A DNA stretch of 25,790 bases, taken from positions 1-25,790 of IMG/VR virus record IMGVR_UViG_3300035126_000545; one strand, written 5' to 3'. The position numbers and the translations under genes are program-made. Origin of the DNA: a virus. Each line of letters opens with the position of its first letter. Within the stretch, counting starts at the first letter, position 1. The notes below the pieces were generated by a model. That model saw nothing but the letters and a program-made list of their open reading frames with translations. It did not search any database and was not told the origin of the DNA. This document shows, in pieces, positions 13,599-20,174 of the stretch.

Positions 13599-15056
13599 AT
13601 GAAATATATTAAAGTAACAAATAGTGCAAATAATGTAAATCGTCTTAAACTTGAGAAACTTGGTTTTTCTACAAAGCGAGATGATGTAAATACAATTGGT
13701 CAATTTGGTTCTGGTATTAAGTTTGCTCCAATTGCTGCTGCTCGAAAAGGTATTGAGTTTATATTTGTTGGTCAAGATGATAAAGGCCCATATACTTTAG
13801 AGTATGTCATTCGAGAAGAAGAAGATATTTCATCAATCTTCTATAAGTATGAAGATTATGAGAAGCCATCTTCTTTTACTGCTGAAGCAGGAATTTTATC
13901 TTGGGAGTCTGATTTTCAGATTTATCGTGAAGTAATTGCTAATGCAATCGACGAGGCTAAGATTTCTGGAACTGAATGGAATGCGGAAATTGTTGATGTT
14001 GAAAAGATTATCCCGGTTGAAGGTGAGTTTTCTGTTTATCTATCAGCAACTGAATCTCTATCACATATTCATGATAATTTTGATAAGTATTTCTCTGTTA
14101 ATAGAAATCCAATCTTCATTGATTCTTCTGGAAATAAAATCTATGAACCCATTGATCCAAATGTATTCAGAGTTTATTCTAAAGGCGTTCTTGTATTTTC
14201 AGCAGACAATACTTTTAAATCATACGCAAGAGAGCAAAGTCTGCCCGGATTCTTTGATTATGAATTAGATTACAATTTAGAATTAAACGAAGAACGAACT
14301 GTCAGTAATACTTTCCAAATGAATAATTCTGTTGTATCTTTGCTTTCAAAAGCTATGGATAGCAATATTATGAAAGCTGTTTTAGATAATCTCATCAATT
14401 CAAGCAGCTTAAACAATTATTATGAGAATCAACACATCTCAGAATATTCTTGGAGTTCATATTCGTATTTACAAGATAAAGATCAATTCTTTGACAATTT
14501 TATTGAGGTCTTCCCTGAAGGTATTCTATTAAGTGCTAAAGAAGCAAATGTAAATATTATTGAATCAACAAGAGTTCGTGGTTATAATCCAATTGTAATT
14601 CAACATGATGGTATTTTTAGCTTTTTGAAAAACATTGGTGCTCCAACATACAATAGTATTCTTGGTGAATATTTCAAATATGATGTAACTAAGGATCTAA
14701 GTTTGTATCCAACAATCGTAAGTTCAATGGCCATCATTAATGATATCTATCCAGAATTTGTTGAAGAAAATGATGGAATTGGGGTTTACTTTGGTGATGA
14801 TGAAAGAATTCTTGCTGTAACAACAAATATTCCTTTTGAAAACGAAACGGAATACACTAAGAAAATTCTTGTAAATCATTCATTTGCTGATGTTGCAAAT
14901 ATTCCACAAATGATTTCTACTCTTGTTCATGAATGGGATCATAAGAAAAGTGGAATTGGTGATGGTGATTCTATGGGTAGAGAATTTCGTAGTCTTGCTG
15001 ATGAAAAAATCGGTTATCTGATTTATGAACTCTGGAAGGCGAAGAAGAAAAAATAG
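13599..15056 (+). CDS. Putative permuted GHKL ATPase with C-terminal HEWDH motif
   Basis: 485 residues; the frame is open to 13542 but that part is the hairpin, so 13599 is chosen. Residues 22-51 read GFSTKRDD...IGQFGSGIKFAPIAAARKG, close to the glycine-rich lid (G2) of GHKL ATPases such as Hsp90, MutL and Morc. An N-box-like EVIANAIDEA follows at 111-120. In ordinary GHKL proteins the N-box comes first, so this order looks permuted. Near the end HEWDH at 444-448 matches the HExxH zinc-protease motif, followed by GIGDGDSMGREF and ADEKIG. Either motif may be degenerate. It could be an ATP-gated protease-like takeover or defence-related protein. No relative can be named with certainty. Confidence 0.7.
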   Translation: MKYIKVTNSANNVNRLKLEKLGFSTKRDDVNTIGQFGSGIKFAPIAAARKGIEFIFVGQDDKGPYTLEYVIREEEDISSIFYKYEDYEKPSSFTAEAGILSWESDFQIYREVIANAIDEAKISGTEWNAEIVDVEKIIPVEGEFSVYLSATESLSHIHDNFDKYFSVNRNPIFIDSSGNKIYEPIDPNVFRVYSKGVLVFSADNTFKSYAREQSLPGFFDYELDYNLELNEERTVSNTFQMNNSVVSLLSKAMDSNIMKAVLDNLINSSSLNNYYENQHISEYSWSSYSYLQDKDQFFDNFIEVFPEGILLSAKEANVNIIESTRVRGYNPIVIQHDGIFSFLKNIGAPTYNSILGEYFKYDVTKDLSLYPTIVSSMAIINDIYPEFVEENDGIGVYFGDDERILAVTTNIPFENETEYTKKILVNHSFADVANIPQMISTLVHEWDHKKSGIGDGDSMGREFRSLADEKIGYLIYELWKAKKKK

Positions 15057-15121
15057 CGAAACCCCTCACTTGACTGTCTAGTGGAGTGTAGACTATGGCA
15101 AACAATAACAAGGAGTTTGCT

Positions 15122-15247
15122 ATGGACATGGAACAATATTATCGATTTATGAAATGGACTACCTTTGTAGTATTTTGCATAATCTTTCCTCCGATAGTAT
15201 TTCTATTGCTTATTGCAATGGTTATGTTTATGGTAGGAGGTAAGTAA
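15122..15247 (+). CDS. Tiny membrane protein (41 aa)
   Basis: ATG 15122 has AAGGAG six bases upstream; an in-frame ATG at 15095 with GGAG nine bases upstream would add nine residues. After a short charged N-terminus, residues 13-38 form an uninterrupted hydrophobic stretch (TTFVVFCIIFPPIVFLLLIAM), one or two membrane passes. Stop and next ATG overlap (TAATG). Role unknown. Confidence 0.65.
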   Translation: MDMEQYYRFMKWTTFVVFCIIFPPIVFLLLIAMVMFMVGGK

Positions 15248-15609
15248 TGCCAAGATATGAAAATTATTTTGTTGTTGAGTTTAGATTTCCTGTAATTGTT
15301 GAAGATGTTTCAACAGTAGCAGAAGCTGTATCTAAAGCAAACAGAATATGCGAAAGAGTGCATGGATTCAAACCAAACAATTGGTTTGCGAGAATATTTG
15401 AATATTCCACTAGACAGAAAAATCCCGGTGTTGCTAAAGAGTATTTTTATAATCCAAACTCTTTAACTTATAGAGAGATAACAAAGAATGTTGAGTTGTT
15501 TAATACTCTTCATTCTAGAAATCTTTCAGTTGAAGATATTTATGATTATGAGAAATTCATTAGCAAGGTAGCTATTGATGAAGAAATAAAAATTAATGAC
15601 GACCAATAA
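15247..15609 (+). CDS. Unknown protein (120 aa)
   Basis: AGGAGG stands just upstream of the TAATG-coupled start. The product begins with two strands (NYFVVEFRFPVIVED) and a helix (TVAEAVSKANRICERVHG), suggesting an alpha/beta fold. A second helical part follows. No family recognised. It overlaps the HNH gene by 14 bases. Confidence 0.75.
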   Translation: MPRYENYFVVEFRFPVIVEDVSTVAEAVSKANRICERVHGFKPNNWFARIFEYSTRQKNPGVAKEYFYNPNSLTYREITKNVELFNTLHSRNLSVEDIYDYEKFISKVAIDEEIKINDDQ

Positions 15610-16036
15610 TAGAAAGGTTGTTTGCTGCGGTTGCCAAAATCAATTCCTAACATCTAGTACAACTGTTTATAGAAAGAAAAGATGTTGTGGTAATGAAATG
15701 TGTTACAAGGTTATTGATCAAAAAGTAACCAATGCAAATTACAAGAAACAACAAAAGAAAATTGCAAAAGGAACTTTTAGACATGGAGTTCCTATTGAAA
15801 TTAAAAAGGAAATTATCCTAAGAGATAAGAATACATGTAAACTTTGCTATGAAACCTGTGCTGATAATAAAGCACAGGTTCATCATATTATTCCGGTATC
15901 TAATGGTGGATTGGATGAAAGAAACAATTTAGTTCTTCTTTGTTCTGATTGTCATACATTAGTTCACCAATCAGGTTGGGAAAAATACCAAGCTCATTTG
16001 AATAATTACACGAAGTATACAGAAAGAACTAATTAG
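15596..16036 (+). CDS. HNH endonuclease with N-terminal zinc knuckle
   Basis: The C-terminal domain is a clear HNH nuclease of the zinc-containing type: CKLC at 81-84, VHHIIPVSNGG at 95-105 with the catalytic His pair, N111 in DERNNLVLLC, and CSDCHTLVH at 116-124. HNH enzymes make metal-dependent nicks or breaks in DNA. The N-terminal ~40 residues add a four-Cys knuckle (CCGC ... CCGNEMC), probably for DNA recognition. It lies next to a tRNA cluster, where free-standing homing endonucleases often insert, but no intron is evident. Confidence 0.9.
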   Translation: MTTNNRKVVCCGCQNQFLTSSTTVYRKKRCCGNEMCYKVIDQKVTNANYKKQQKKIAKGTFRHGVPIEIKKEIILRDKNTCKLCYETCADNKAQVHHIIPVSNGGLDERNNLVLLCSDCHTLVHQSGWEKYQAHLNNYTKYTERTN

Positions 16037-16051
16037 TAATAATTAAGGTTT

Positions 16052-16134
16052 GGAGATATGGCGGAATAGGCAGACGCAGAAGACTTAAAATCTTCCGATG
16101 AATAATCGTATGGGTTCGAGTCCCATTATCTCTA
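16052..16134 (+). tRNA. tRNA-Leu (anticodon UAA)
   Basis: Acceptor GGAGATA pairs with TATCTCT (one G-U). The anticodon stem GAAGA/TCTTC holds loop CTTAAAA, giving anticodon UAA. A long variable arm (CGAT/ATCG) marks a type II tRNA. T arm ATGGG/CCCAT with TTCGAGT is intact. CCA is not encoded. Confidence 0.95.
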
Positions 16135-16216
16135 CAATGCTAGGTAAGGCAACTAGCATATACTAAAAATGCCTAAAGAATAACAATAAAACAACTGGCG
16201 TAAGGATAACATTAAT
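16135..16216 (+). promoter_or_regulatory. Leader with hairpin, TATACT box and repeated motif
   Basis: ATGCTAG/CTAGCAT forms a hairpin (16137-16159) overlapping a TATACT -10-like box (16159-16164). The copy of the A-rich AACAATAAAACAA...GGCGTAAG motif follows at 16182-16204. A transcript starting near 16171 would give the 16217 gene a ~45-nt leader. Confidence 0.45.
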
Positions 16217-16813
16217 ATGGGATATTATGTAAACACAACAGAAAATGTAGAATTTTTTCTACCAAAAGAAAACATTGATAGCGTTTATCAAAAGATGTGC
16301 GAACTAAATGACTTTGACGATTTAAAGCGTGGAGGAATGTATGGTTCAAACAATGACCCGGTTGAAGGAGAACGATATCGCAGAGATAAATGGTTCTCTT
16401 GGATGTCTCCTAACTATCCAGAAACTTGTAAGGATATGTTTGAGATTCTTCAAGAACTTGGGTTTTACTGGAATCTCGATGAAGAAGGAAATGTAATTAA
16501 CATTGGTTATGATTACAACAAGACAGGTAATGAAGAGTATTTCTTATGCTGCTTTGCTGGATTTGTTGCAGATGGATCAGAAATTGAATTCAAAGGTGAA
16601 GACGAATCTTATTGGAAATTCGTATTCAAGAATGGGAAAATGACTCGATATGATGGCGAAGTCGAAATTAAATACTATCTTAAGAATTCAGAAGAATACG
16701 AATTTGGCAAGCCAACAAATGCTGATGTTCAAGCAGAAATTTGGAGAAAGAACTTTTATGAAGATCTTAAGAAGAACAAAGATCTCGAATCAAAAGTAAT
16801 TGGTGAGCTTTAA
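16217..16813 (+). CDS. Conserved actinophage-type protein (198 aa)
   Basis: The product follows a pattern I recall from widespread actinophage proteins of unknown function: a strand-helix start (MGYYVNTTENVEFFLP), then DDLKRGG near 34-40, WFSWMSPNYPETC near 59-71, GFYWNLDEEGN near 83-93, a DYNKTGNEEYFL segment, and FVADGSEIEFKGED near 116-129. The family looks single-domain and soluble. An SD-like AAGGAT lies about 10 bases upstream. It sits between two tRNA genes. Confidence 0.85.
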   Translation: MGYYVNTTENVEFFLPKENIDSVYQKMCELNDFDDLKRGGMYGSNNDPVEGERYRRDKWFSWMSPNYPETCKDMFEILQELGFYWNLDEEGNVINIGYDYNKTGNEEYFLCCFAGFVADGSEIEFKGEDESYWKFVFKNGKMTRYDGEVEIKYYLKNSEEYEFGKPTNADVQAEIWRKNFYEDLKKNKDLESKVIGEL

Positions 16814-16822
16814 ATAAGTTCG

Positions 16823-16895
16823 GGGGGTTTAGCTCAGTTGGTAGAGCAGTAGACTTTTAATCTATTGGTCATGGGTTCAAGTCCCATAGCCCCTA
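16823..16895 (+). tRNA. tRNA-Lys (anticodon UUU)
   Basis: Acceptor GGGGGTT/AGCCCCT, D arm GCTC/GAGC, anticodon loop CTTTTAA on stem GTAGA/TCTAT, and T arm ATGGG/CCCAT. It decodes AAA and AAG. No encoded CCA. Confidence 0.95.
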
Positions 16896-16916
16896 CTTTT
16901 AAAAGAAAGGAAAAGT

Positions 16917-16991
16917 ATGTTTCATATTTTTACAACAGCAATGATAATTATTTTTCTATCAATAATTCTTTTAGGATTAAAGGATGGATAA
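16917..16991 (+). CDS. Tiny hydrophobic peptide (24 aa)
   Basis: AAAGGA lies about six bases before ATG. Residues 4-21 are almost all hydrophobic (IFTTAMIIIFLSIILLGL), a probable membrane helix. Its stop is shortly before the -10 box of the next gene. Existence is suggested by the good SD; function unknown. Confidence 0.45.
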   Translation: MFHIFTTAMIIIFLSIILLGLKDG

Positions 16992-16997
16992 GTAGTG

Positions 16998-17003
16998 TAT
17001 AAT
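16998..17003 (+). promoter_or_regulatory. Consensus -10 (TATAAT)
   Basis: A perfect TATAAT lies 16 bases upstream of the ATG at 17020. A start near 17010 would leave a very short leader that retains little of the AAAGG SD at 17008-17012. No good -35 is visible. Confidence 0.45.
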
Positions 17004-17019
17004 GTATAAAGGTAACACT

Positions 17020-17382
17020 ATGAGGATTAAACCATTTGAAGAGCATAAAGATCAGTTATTTACTGATTATGCTATGCAACTTTTTAATGCTCATTGTTCA
17101 GATAATAGCCATGAGATGATAAAATTCCTTGTGGATTCTCTTGAAGAAGAGGCTGAAGATAATCCTGCATTTTTGCCGGGCCTTGTCTTTGGCTGTATGG
17201 TTCATATGTTAATGATGACTCAGATTATTTCTTTAGAAAGAGATGTTCCTATTAGTGAAGCTACTGCTTCATATGTTTCTATGTATCAGAGTAATAGAAA
17301 GAATCTTGCTAAGATGTTGGGAAATAGACCCGATTACGCAAAAGAATTGATAACCAAACTGTCTGAAGAAGACTTCAAATAA
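17020..17382 (+). CDS. Unknown helical protein (120 aa)
   Basis: ATG 17020 with AAAGG seven bases upstream is preferred; ATG 17002 overlaps the TATAAT box. The product is all-helical, with a central Met-rich hydrophobic helix (LVFGCMVHMLMMTQII) flanked by charged helices. No motif recognised. It lies between tRNA-Lys and tRNA-Ile. Confidence 0.75.
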   Translation: MRIKPFEEHKDQLFTDYAMQLFNAHCSDNSHEMIKFLVDSLEEEAEDNPAFLPGLVFGCMVHMLMMTQIISLERDVPISEATASYVSMYQSNRKNLAKMLGNRPDYAKELITKLSEEDFK

Positions 17383-17403
17383 ACTTTAGTTAAAATCTAA
17401 TAA

Positions 17404-17477
17404 GCCGAATGGTCCGAACGGTTTGACGGAGAAAACCTTATAAGTTTTTTGAATAGGTTCAATTCCTATATTCGGCA
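17404..17477 (+). tRNA. tRNA-Ile (anticodon UAU)
   Basis: Acceptor GCCGAAT/ATTCGGC is perfect, D arm TCCG/CGGA, anticodon stem AAAAC/GTTTT with loop CTTATAA, giving anticodon UAU, and T arm ATAGG/CCTAT. It would read AUA directly, without the lysidine modification most bacteria need for their CAU-anticodon Ile tRNA. Position 8 is G instead of the usual U. No encoded CCA. Confidence 0.85.
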
Positions 17478-17494
17478 CTTAAACCATTATTTGA

Positions 17495-17500
17495 TATAAT
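17495..17500 (+). promoter_or_regulatory. Extended -10 promoter (TGA-TATAAT)
   Basis: TATAAT preceded by TGA fits an extended -10. It sits inside a perfect eight-pair palindrome (ACCATTAT/ATAATGGT, 17483-17503), which might be an operator. Transcription from about 17507 would give the Rpf-like gene a ~177-nt leader. Confidence 0.6.
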
Positions 17501-17506
17501 GGTACT

Positions 17507-17683
17507 TACATTTTTTATCACTGGAGGTGATGCTTATTGAAATAACCTGTGAAACAAGTAGCATTAAAAGATTGATGCAGTGATCTTGTTTCGCAACCTT
17601 AGCAAAATGCTAATACGGTCTGTATAAAAAGATTTGTAGGTCTTATTTATCTTCCGTAAAACCAATAGTTTTAAGGAGCGAAA
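17507..17683 (+). ncRNA. Structured leader with candidate pseudoknot
   Basis: P1 is ATCACTG (17517-17523) with CAGTGAT (17578-17584). P2 is TGTGAAACAAG (17548-17558) with CTTGTTTCGCA (17585-17595), 11 pairs with one wobble. P1 and P2 cross, and their 3' strands are contiguous, the geometry of an H-type pseudoknot with stacked helices. Two hairpins follow: TTAGCA/TGCTAA with an AAA loop (17599-17613), and TACGG/CCGTA around ATAAAAAGA/TCTT-A-TTTAT (17614-17658). Then an SD and ATG 17684. It has the form of a riboswitch or regulatory leader; no known class recognised. Confidence 0.55.
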
Positions 17684-18394
17684 ATGAAAACTAATCATAA
17701 AATAAAATCTACATTACTGTCAACAATTATGCTTTCAACAGTAATGTTAGTATCAGAAGCAAAGGCTTCTAAAAATGAAAGCGTAACAATAACTTCATCA
17801 AATAATATTGCTGTATTAATTGATGAGTATCCAAAGTATCTAGAAAATGGTAAGCCTAAAGCATTGGATATCTATTGGGATAGAATGGCCCAATGCGAAA
17901 CAGGTGGAGATTGGAAGAACGGTGGAAGATGGTCTGGAGGTTTAGGAATATATCAACAGACTTGGGAAGGTTTTGGTGGAAGACAATTTGCAGCAAAACC
18001 TCATTTAGCAACAAGACAAGAGCAAATAGTTATTGCTAATAGAATATCAACACAAGGGTATCAAACAAAGAATACTTTTAGAACTCTTAAGGATAAACAA
18101 AACAATAAACCTCATTTTCAAAATCCAGTTGGATTTGGAGGATGGGGTTGTAAAAAATCTGTTGGTAATCCGGTGCTTGTTACTAAACCACCTTATAAGA
18201 TATACTTTTGGAAATTTCCTGTTGGAGAAAGAAGCCAAAGGGTAAGGAAACTTCAGCGTCTAATCGGTGTTGAAGCAGACGGTTATTATGGTGAATGGAC
18301 AAAAAAGAAACATCTTGCTTTTGTTAAAAAGTATAGGCAGTCCATTGAAGATGACCATAATAATTATTTAAGATCTAAAGGTTTGGTGCGCTAG
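17684..18394 (+). CDS. Secreted Rpf-like transglycosylase with peptidoglycan-binding domain
   Basis: 236 residues with AAGGAG seven bases before ATG. An N-terminal signal peptide (Lys-rich start, hydrophobic 10-23, SEAKA region) implies export. Residues ~63-160 match the resuscitation-promoting-factor-type lysozyme-like domain, which cleaves peptidoglycan: WDRMAQCETGGDW with catalytic Glu at 72, SGGLGIYQQTWEGFGG, and GWGC (Cys156), likely disulfide-bonded to C71. Residues ~185-215 form a PG_binding_1-like module (VRKLQRLIG...ADGYYGEWTKKKHLAFV). It may be a lysis enzyme or a mimic of host Rpf. No holin is evident next to it, though a tiny hydrophobic ORF lies at 16917. Expression may be set by the structured leader. 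Confidence 0.9.
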   Translation: MKTNHKIKSTLLSTIMLSTVMLVSEAKASKNESVTITSSNNIAVLIDEYPKYLENGKPKALDIYWDRMAQCETGGDWKNGGRWSGGLGIYQQTWEGFGGRQFAAKPHLATRQEQIVIANRISTQGYQTKNTFRTLKDKQNNKPHFQNPVGFGGWGCKKSVGNPVLVTKPPYKIYFWKFPVGERSQRVRKLQRLIGVEADGYYGEWTKKKHLAFVKKYRQSIEDDHNNYLRSKGLVR

Positions 18395-18524
18395 AAACCA
18401 AAGAGACACAGCAATGTCTATATTAACAATAGTTAATATCTAGCAATTAAATAGGGGTTTAGTTATTACCTCAAAACCCCGTATCTGGTATATGTGCGGG
18501 TAAAAATAACTAATATACCAATAA
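18395..18524 (+). ncRNA. Structured gene-free segment before tRNA-Arg
   Basis: Hairpin ATATTAAC/GTTAATAT at 18420-18439 is perfect. GGGGTTT/AAACCCC is at 18454-18480. TAGTTATT (18460-18467) can pair with AATAACTA (18505-18512), and TGGTATAT (18486-18493) with ATATACCA (18513-18520). The last two cross, with adjacent 3' strands, again pseudoknot geometry. The elements partly exclude each other. The segment ends five bases before tRNA-Arg, so a processing role is possible. Confidence 0.4.
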
Positions 18525-18596
18525 GCTTCTATAGTTAAATGGATATAACGAGGGACTTCTAATCCTTTATTCTAGGTTCGAATCCTAGTGGAAGCA
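18525..18596 (+). tRNA. tRNA-Arg (anticodon UCU)
   Basis: Acceptor GCTTCTA/TGGAAGC (wobble pair included), D arm GTTA/TAAC, anticodon stem AGGGA/TCCTT with loop CTTCTAA, giving anticodon UCU, and T arm CTAGG/CCTAG. It decodes AGA, the main Arg codon here. No encoded CCA. Confidence 0.95.
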
Positions 18597-18599
18597 CTA

Positions 18600-18654
18600 A
18601 GAGAATGGTTACGGTTAGGTCCTGGATATTACTAACTGTAGCCATTCTCTTTTT
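18600..18654 (+). terminator. Long-stem rho-independent terminator
   Basis: A 19-pair stem with wobbles, starting AGAGAATGG and ending CCATTCTCT, encloses a 13-base loop and is followed by TTTT. It ends the tRNA/Rpf region. Confidence 0.9.
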
Positions 18655-18680
18655 ATATCCCCAAAAACAAGGAGAATAAT

Positions 18681-19103
18681 ATGGTTAGCAAACACTGGCC
18701 TTTTAGTGAAGAACAAACTGAATTCATAAAGAGTGCAAACAAGTTAACAAATGCTTTTCATGATTTGTTAATCAAATGGCATACTCTTGATTCAAAAGAT
18801 GATCAATTAGCTTGTATTGGTTATCCTTTTGGTGAATCATTAGAAGATGTTTGGGCATCGGTTTCAGAATGGAGTGAAGGTATAATTAAAAACTTTAAAG
18901 AGTCAAATCATTTTTCCCCAACAATTACTGTAAGACAAATGAAGAAAGTTCTCGATGGACTTGAAGATGATGAACAAATTGTTATTTGGGATGAGCAGAA
19001 AATGTGGTGGTTAAATATTGGTTCAGTTGATGTACCAGATCAAGAAAATCTTTTTACTTTAGTTCTTTACCCAAAAGATACATTCGATACAAGACAATTC
19101 TAA
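18681..19103 (+). CDS. Unknown protein (140 aa) with TVRQMKKVLDGL module
   Basis: AAGGAG lies about seven bases before ATG, right after the terminator. The N-terminal 70 residues are helical with Trp (WASVSEWSEGI). The C-terminal part, TVRQMKKVLDGLEDDEQIVIWDE and following strands, matches a short alpha/beta module (helix, then D-x-x-x-V-x-V) I recall from many phage proteins of unknown role. First gene of the second accessory run. Confidence 0.8.
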   Translation: MVSKHWPFSEEQTEFIKSANKLTNAFHDLLIKWHTLDSKDDQLACIGYPFGESLEDVWASVSEWSEGIIKNFKESNHFSPTITVRQMKKVLDGLEDDEQIVIWDEQKMWWLNIGSVDVPDQENLFTLVLYPKDTFDTRQF

Positions 19104-19114
19104 AGGAGAATACA

Positions 19115-19351
19115 ATGAGAACATTAATGAGTTGGTCAGAAGAAGATATTGAAGTTCATGACCATTATTTAGAAACAGGAAATTATGAGGCATTGGCTAA
19201 CTTTCACGCTGATTGTGCAAGTCAGTTAATGCTTTCAATGAAACCACAGAAAGGTGTATTTTATAATACAACGCCTTTCCCATTGGTTGAAGCACAAATT
19301 CACGCACAGCTATCTACAACATTTGCAATTCTACATAAGGAAAATAATTAA
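19115..19351 (+). CDS. Small protein (78 aa), unknown
   Basis: AAAGGAG lies eight bases upstream. Helical and soluble, with SWSEEDIEVHDHYLETGNYEALANFHADCA near the start; the many Asp, Glu and His could bind a metal, but the spacing fits no known site. No motif recognised. Confidence 0.7.
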   Translation: MRTLMSWSEEDIEVHDHYLETGNYEALANFHADCASQLMLSMKPQKGVFYNTTPFPLVEAQIHAQLSTTFAILHKENN

Positions 19352-19352
19352 A

Positions 19353-19490
19353 ATGGAAGATAGAGTTATTATTGAAGGAATTATTCAAGTATTACAAACA
19401 CCGGGGGAAGAGTTAACTGACGGTGAATGTCTTGATGAAATAATTAAATTAATCGAAACAAAATACACAATTGATTGGAGCAAGCAATGA
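19353..19490 (+). CDS. Small helical protein (45 aa)
   Basis: AAGGA lies 13 bases before ATG 19353, which starts just after the previous stop. The product is acidic with an amphipathic helix (IIQVLQTPGEELTDGECLDEIIKLI). The longer frame reaching 19254 lies inside the previous gene and is not used. Coupled by ATGA to the next gene. Confidence 0.65.
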   Translation: MEDRVIIEGIIQVLQTPGEELTDGECLDEIIKLIETKYTIDWSKQ

Positions 19491-19933
19491 AAAAGTACAG
19501 AGTAGAAAAGCACTATAACAAAGTAGAAATTTATATTGTCGAGTGTGAAGAAGGTGAAGATCCAAAAGATTTCGTTGAAAGAAATTGGGATTTAGAACCT
19601 GATGACATTGTTGAAGACTTTGACTATTATAATGTCATCGATAAAGAAATGGATGATGCAATGGAATTAGTTGGAAGAATGAGAAGAATTGATTGGTATT
19701 ATCATTACAGTGATGACTATTCAGTTTGGTCTAGAGGACAAAATGAAGTTGACAAATTGATTTCTGATTTGTCAAAGTTGAATCTAACAGAGAAAGACTT
19801 GGCTAATCTTAAGGAAGCTTCTCATATTTACAATCAGGTAAGTCACAAAGAGCAAGAAAAACTTGATTTAGCTAATTCAGATTGGGATAGCAGATTAGAT
19901 TGGCTTTATAAGAGGACACAAAATGGAAAATGA
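19487..19933 (+). CDS. Unknown protein (148 aa) with DWYYHYSDD motif
   Basis: GGAG lies six bases before the ATGA-coupled ATG 19487. The N-terminus is a strand pair (YRVEKHYNKVEIYIVECEEGEDP). A central RRIDWYYHYSDDYSVWSRGQNEVD stretch (about 66-89) is the likely conserved core; I recall similar text in phage hypothetical proteins. A charged C-terminal helix follows. Function unknown. Confidence 0.75.
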   Translation: MKKYRVEKHYNKVEIYIVECEEGEDPKDFVERNWDLEPDDIVEDFDYYNVIDKEMDDAMELVGRMRRIDWYYHYSDDYSVWSRGQNEVDKLISDLSKLNLTEKDLANLKEASHIYNQVSHKEQEKLDLANSDWDSRLDWLYKRTQNGK

Positions 19934-20174
19934 ATTTAACGAAGAATGGCCAAGAAAAATTACTGCACATAAAGTAATTACTTATGATACAGAAATTGCC
20001 TATGAGCAAATCTTGGAAGAAAGAAAAGAAGATAAAGATGACACCCCAGTTACTTTTGAAGATGTGGTTGAGAGAATTCTTGAACTTGCAAAAGTAGATT
20101 TTAGTTGTGGTTGGGGCCATCAAGCAGATATTACTGATCTTATTATTACTGATGAGAATGGAGATGATTATTAA
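19923..20174 (+). CDS. Small acidic protein (83 aa)
   Basis: GAGG lies inside the end of the previous gene, which it overlaps by 11 bases. The product is acidic, with a helical middle (FEDVVERILELAKV) and a CGWGHQADITDLII turn. No known motif. TAATG-coupled to the next gene. Confidence 0.7.
   Translation: MENEFNEEWPRKITAHKVITYDTEIAYEQILEERKEDKDDTPVTFEDVVERILELAKVDFSCGWGHQADITDLIITDENGDDY

Noticed and set aside
15089-15094. TAGACT as a -10 box for the 15122 gene with TTGACT (15070) as -35
   Set aside because: The spacer is only 13 bases, and TAGACT abuts an in-frame ATG, so the pair does not make a sound promoter.
16169-16183. Four-codon micro-ORF (MPKE) after the TATACT box
   Set aside because: Too short to support as a gene and without an SD; it may be a chance ATG in the leader.
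8976-17030. Shared ATGTATAAAGGTAA at 8976 and 17002 as a repeat element
   Set aside because: The match is 14 bases only, with no similarity around it; it likely reflects a common SD-like string (AAAGG) and chance.
17507-17683. ydaO (c-di-AMP) riboswitch upstream of the Rpf-like gene
   Set aside because: Considered because actinobacterial rpf genes often carry it, but the conserved GCTAACCTCG-like core and G-rich segments are not visible, so only an unnamed structured leader is reported.
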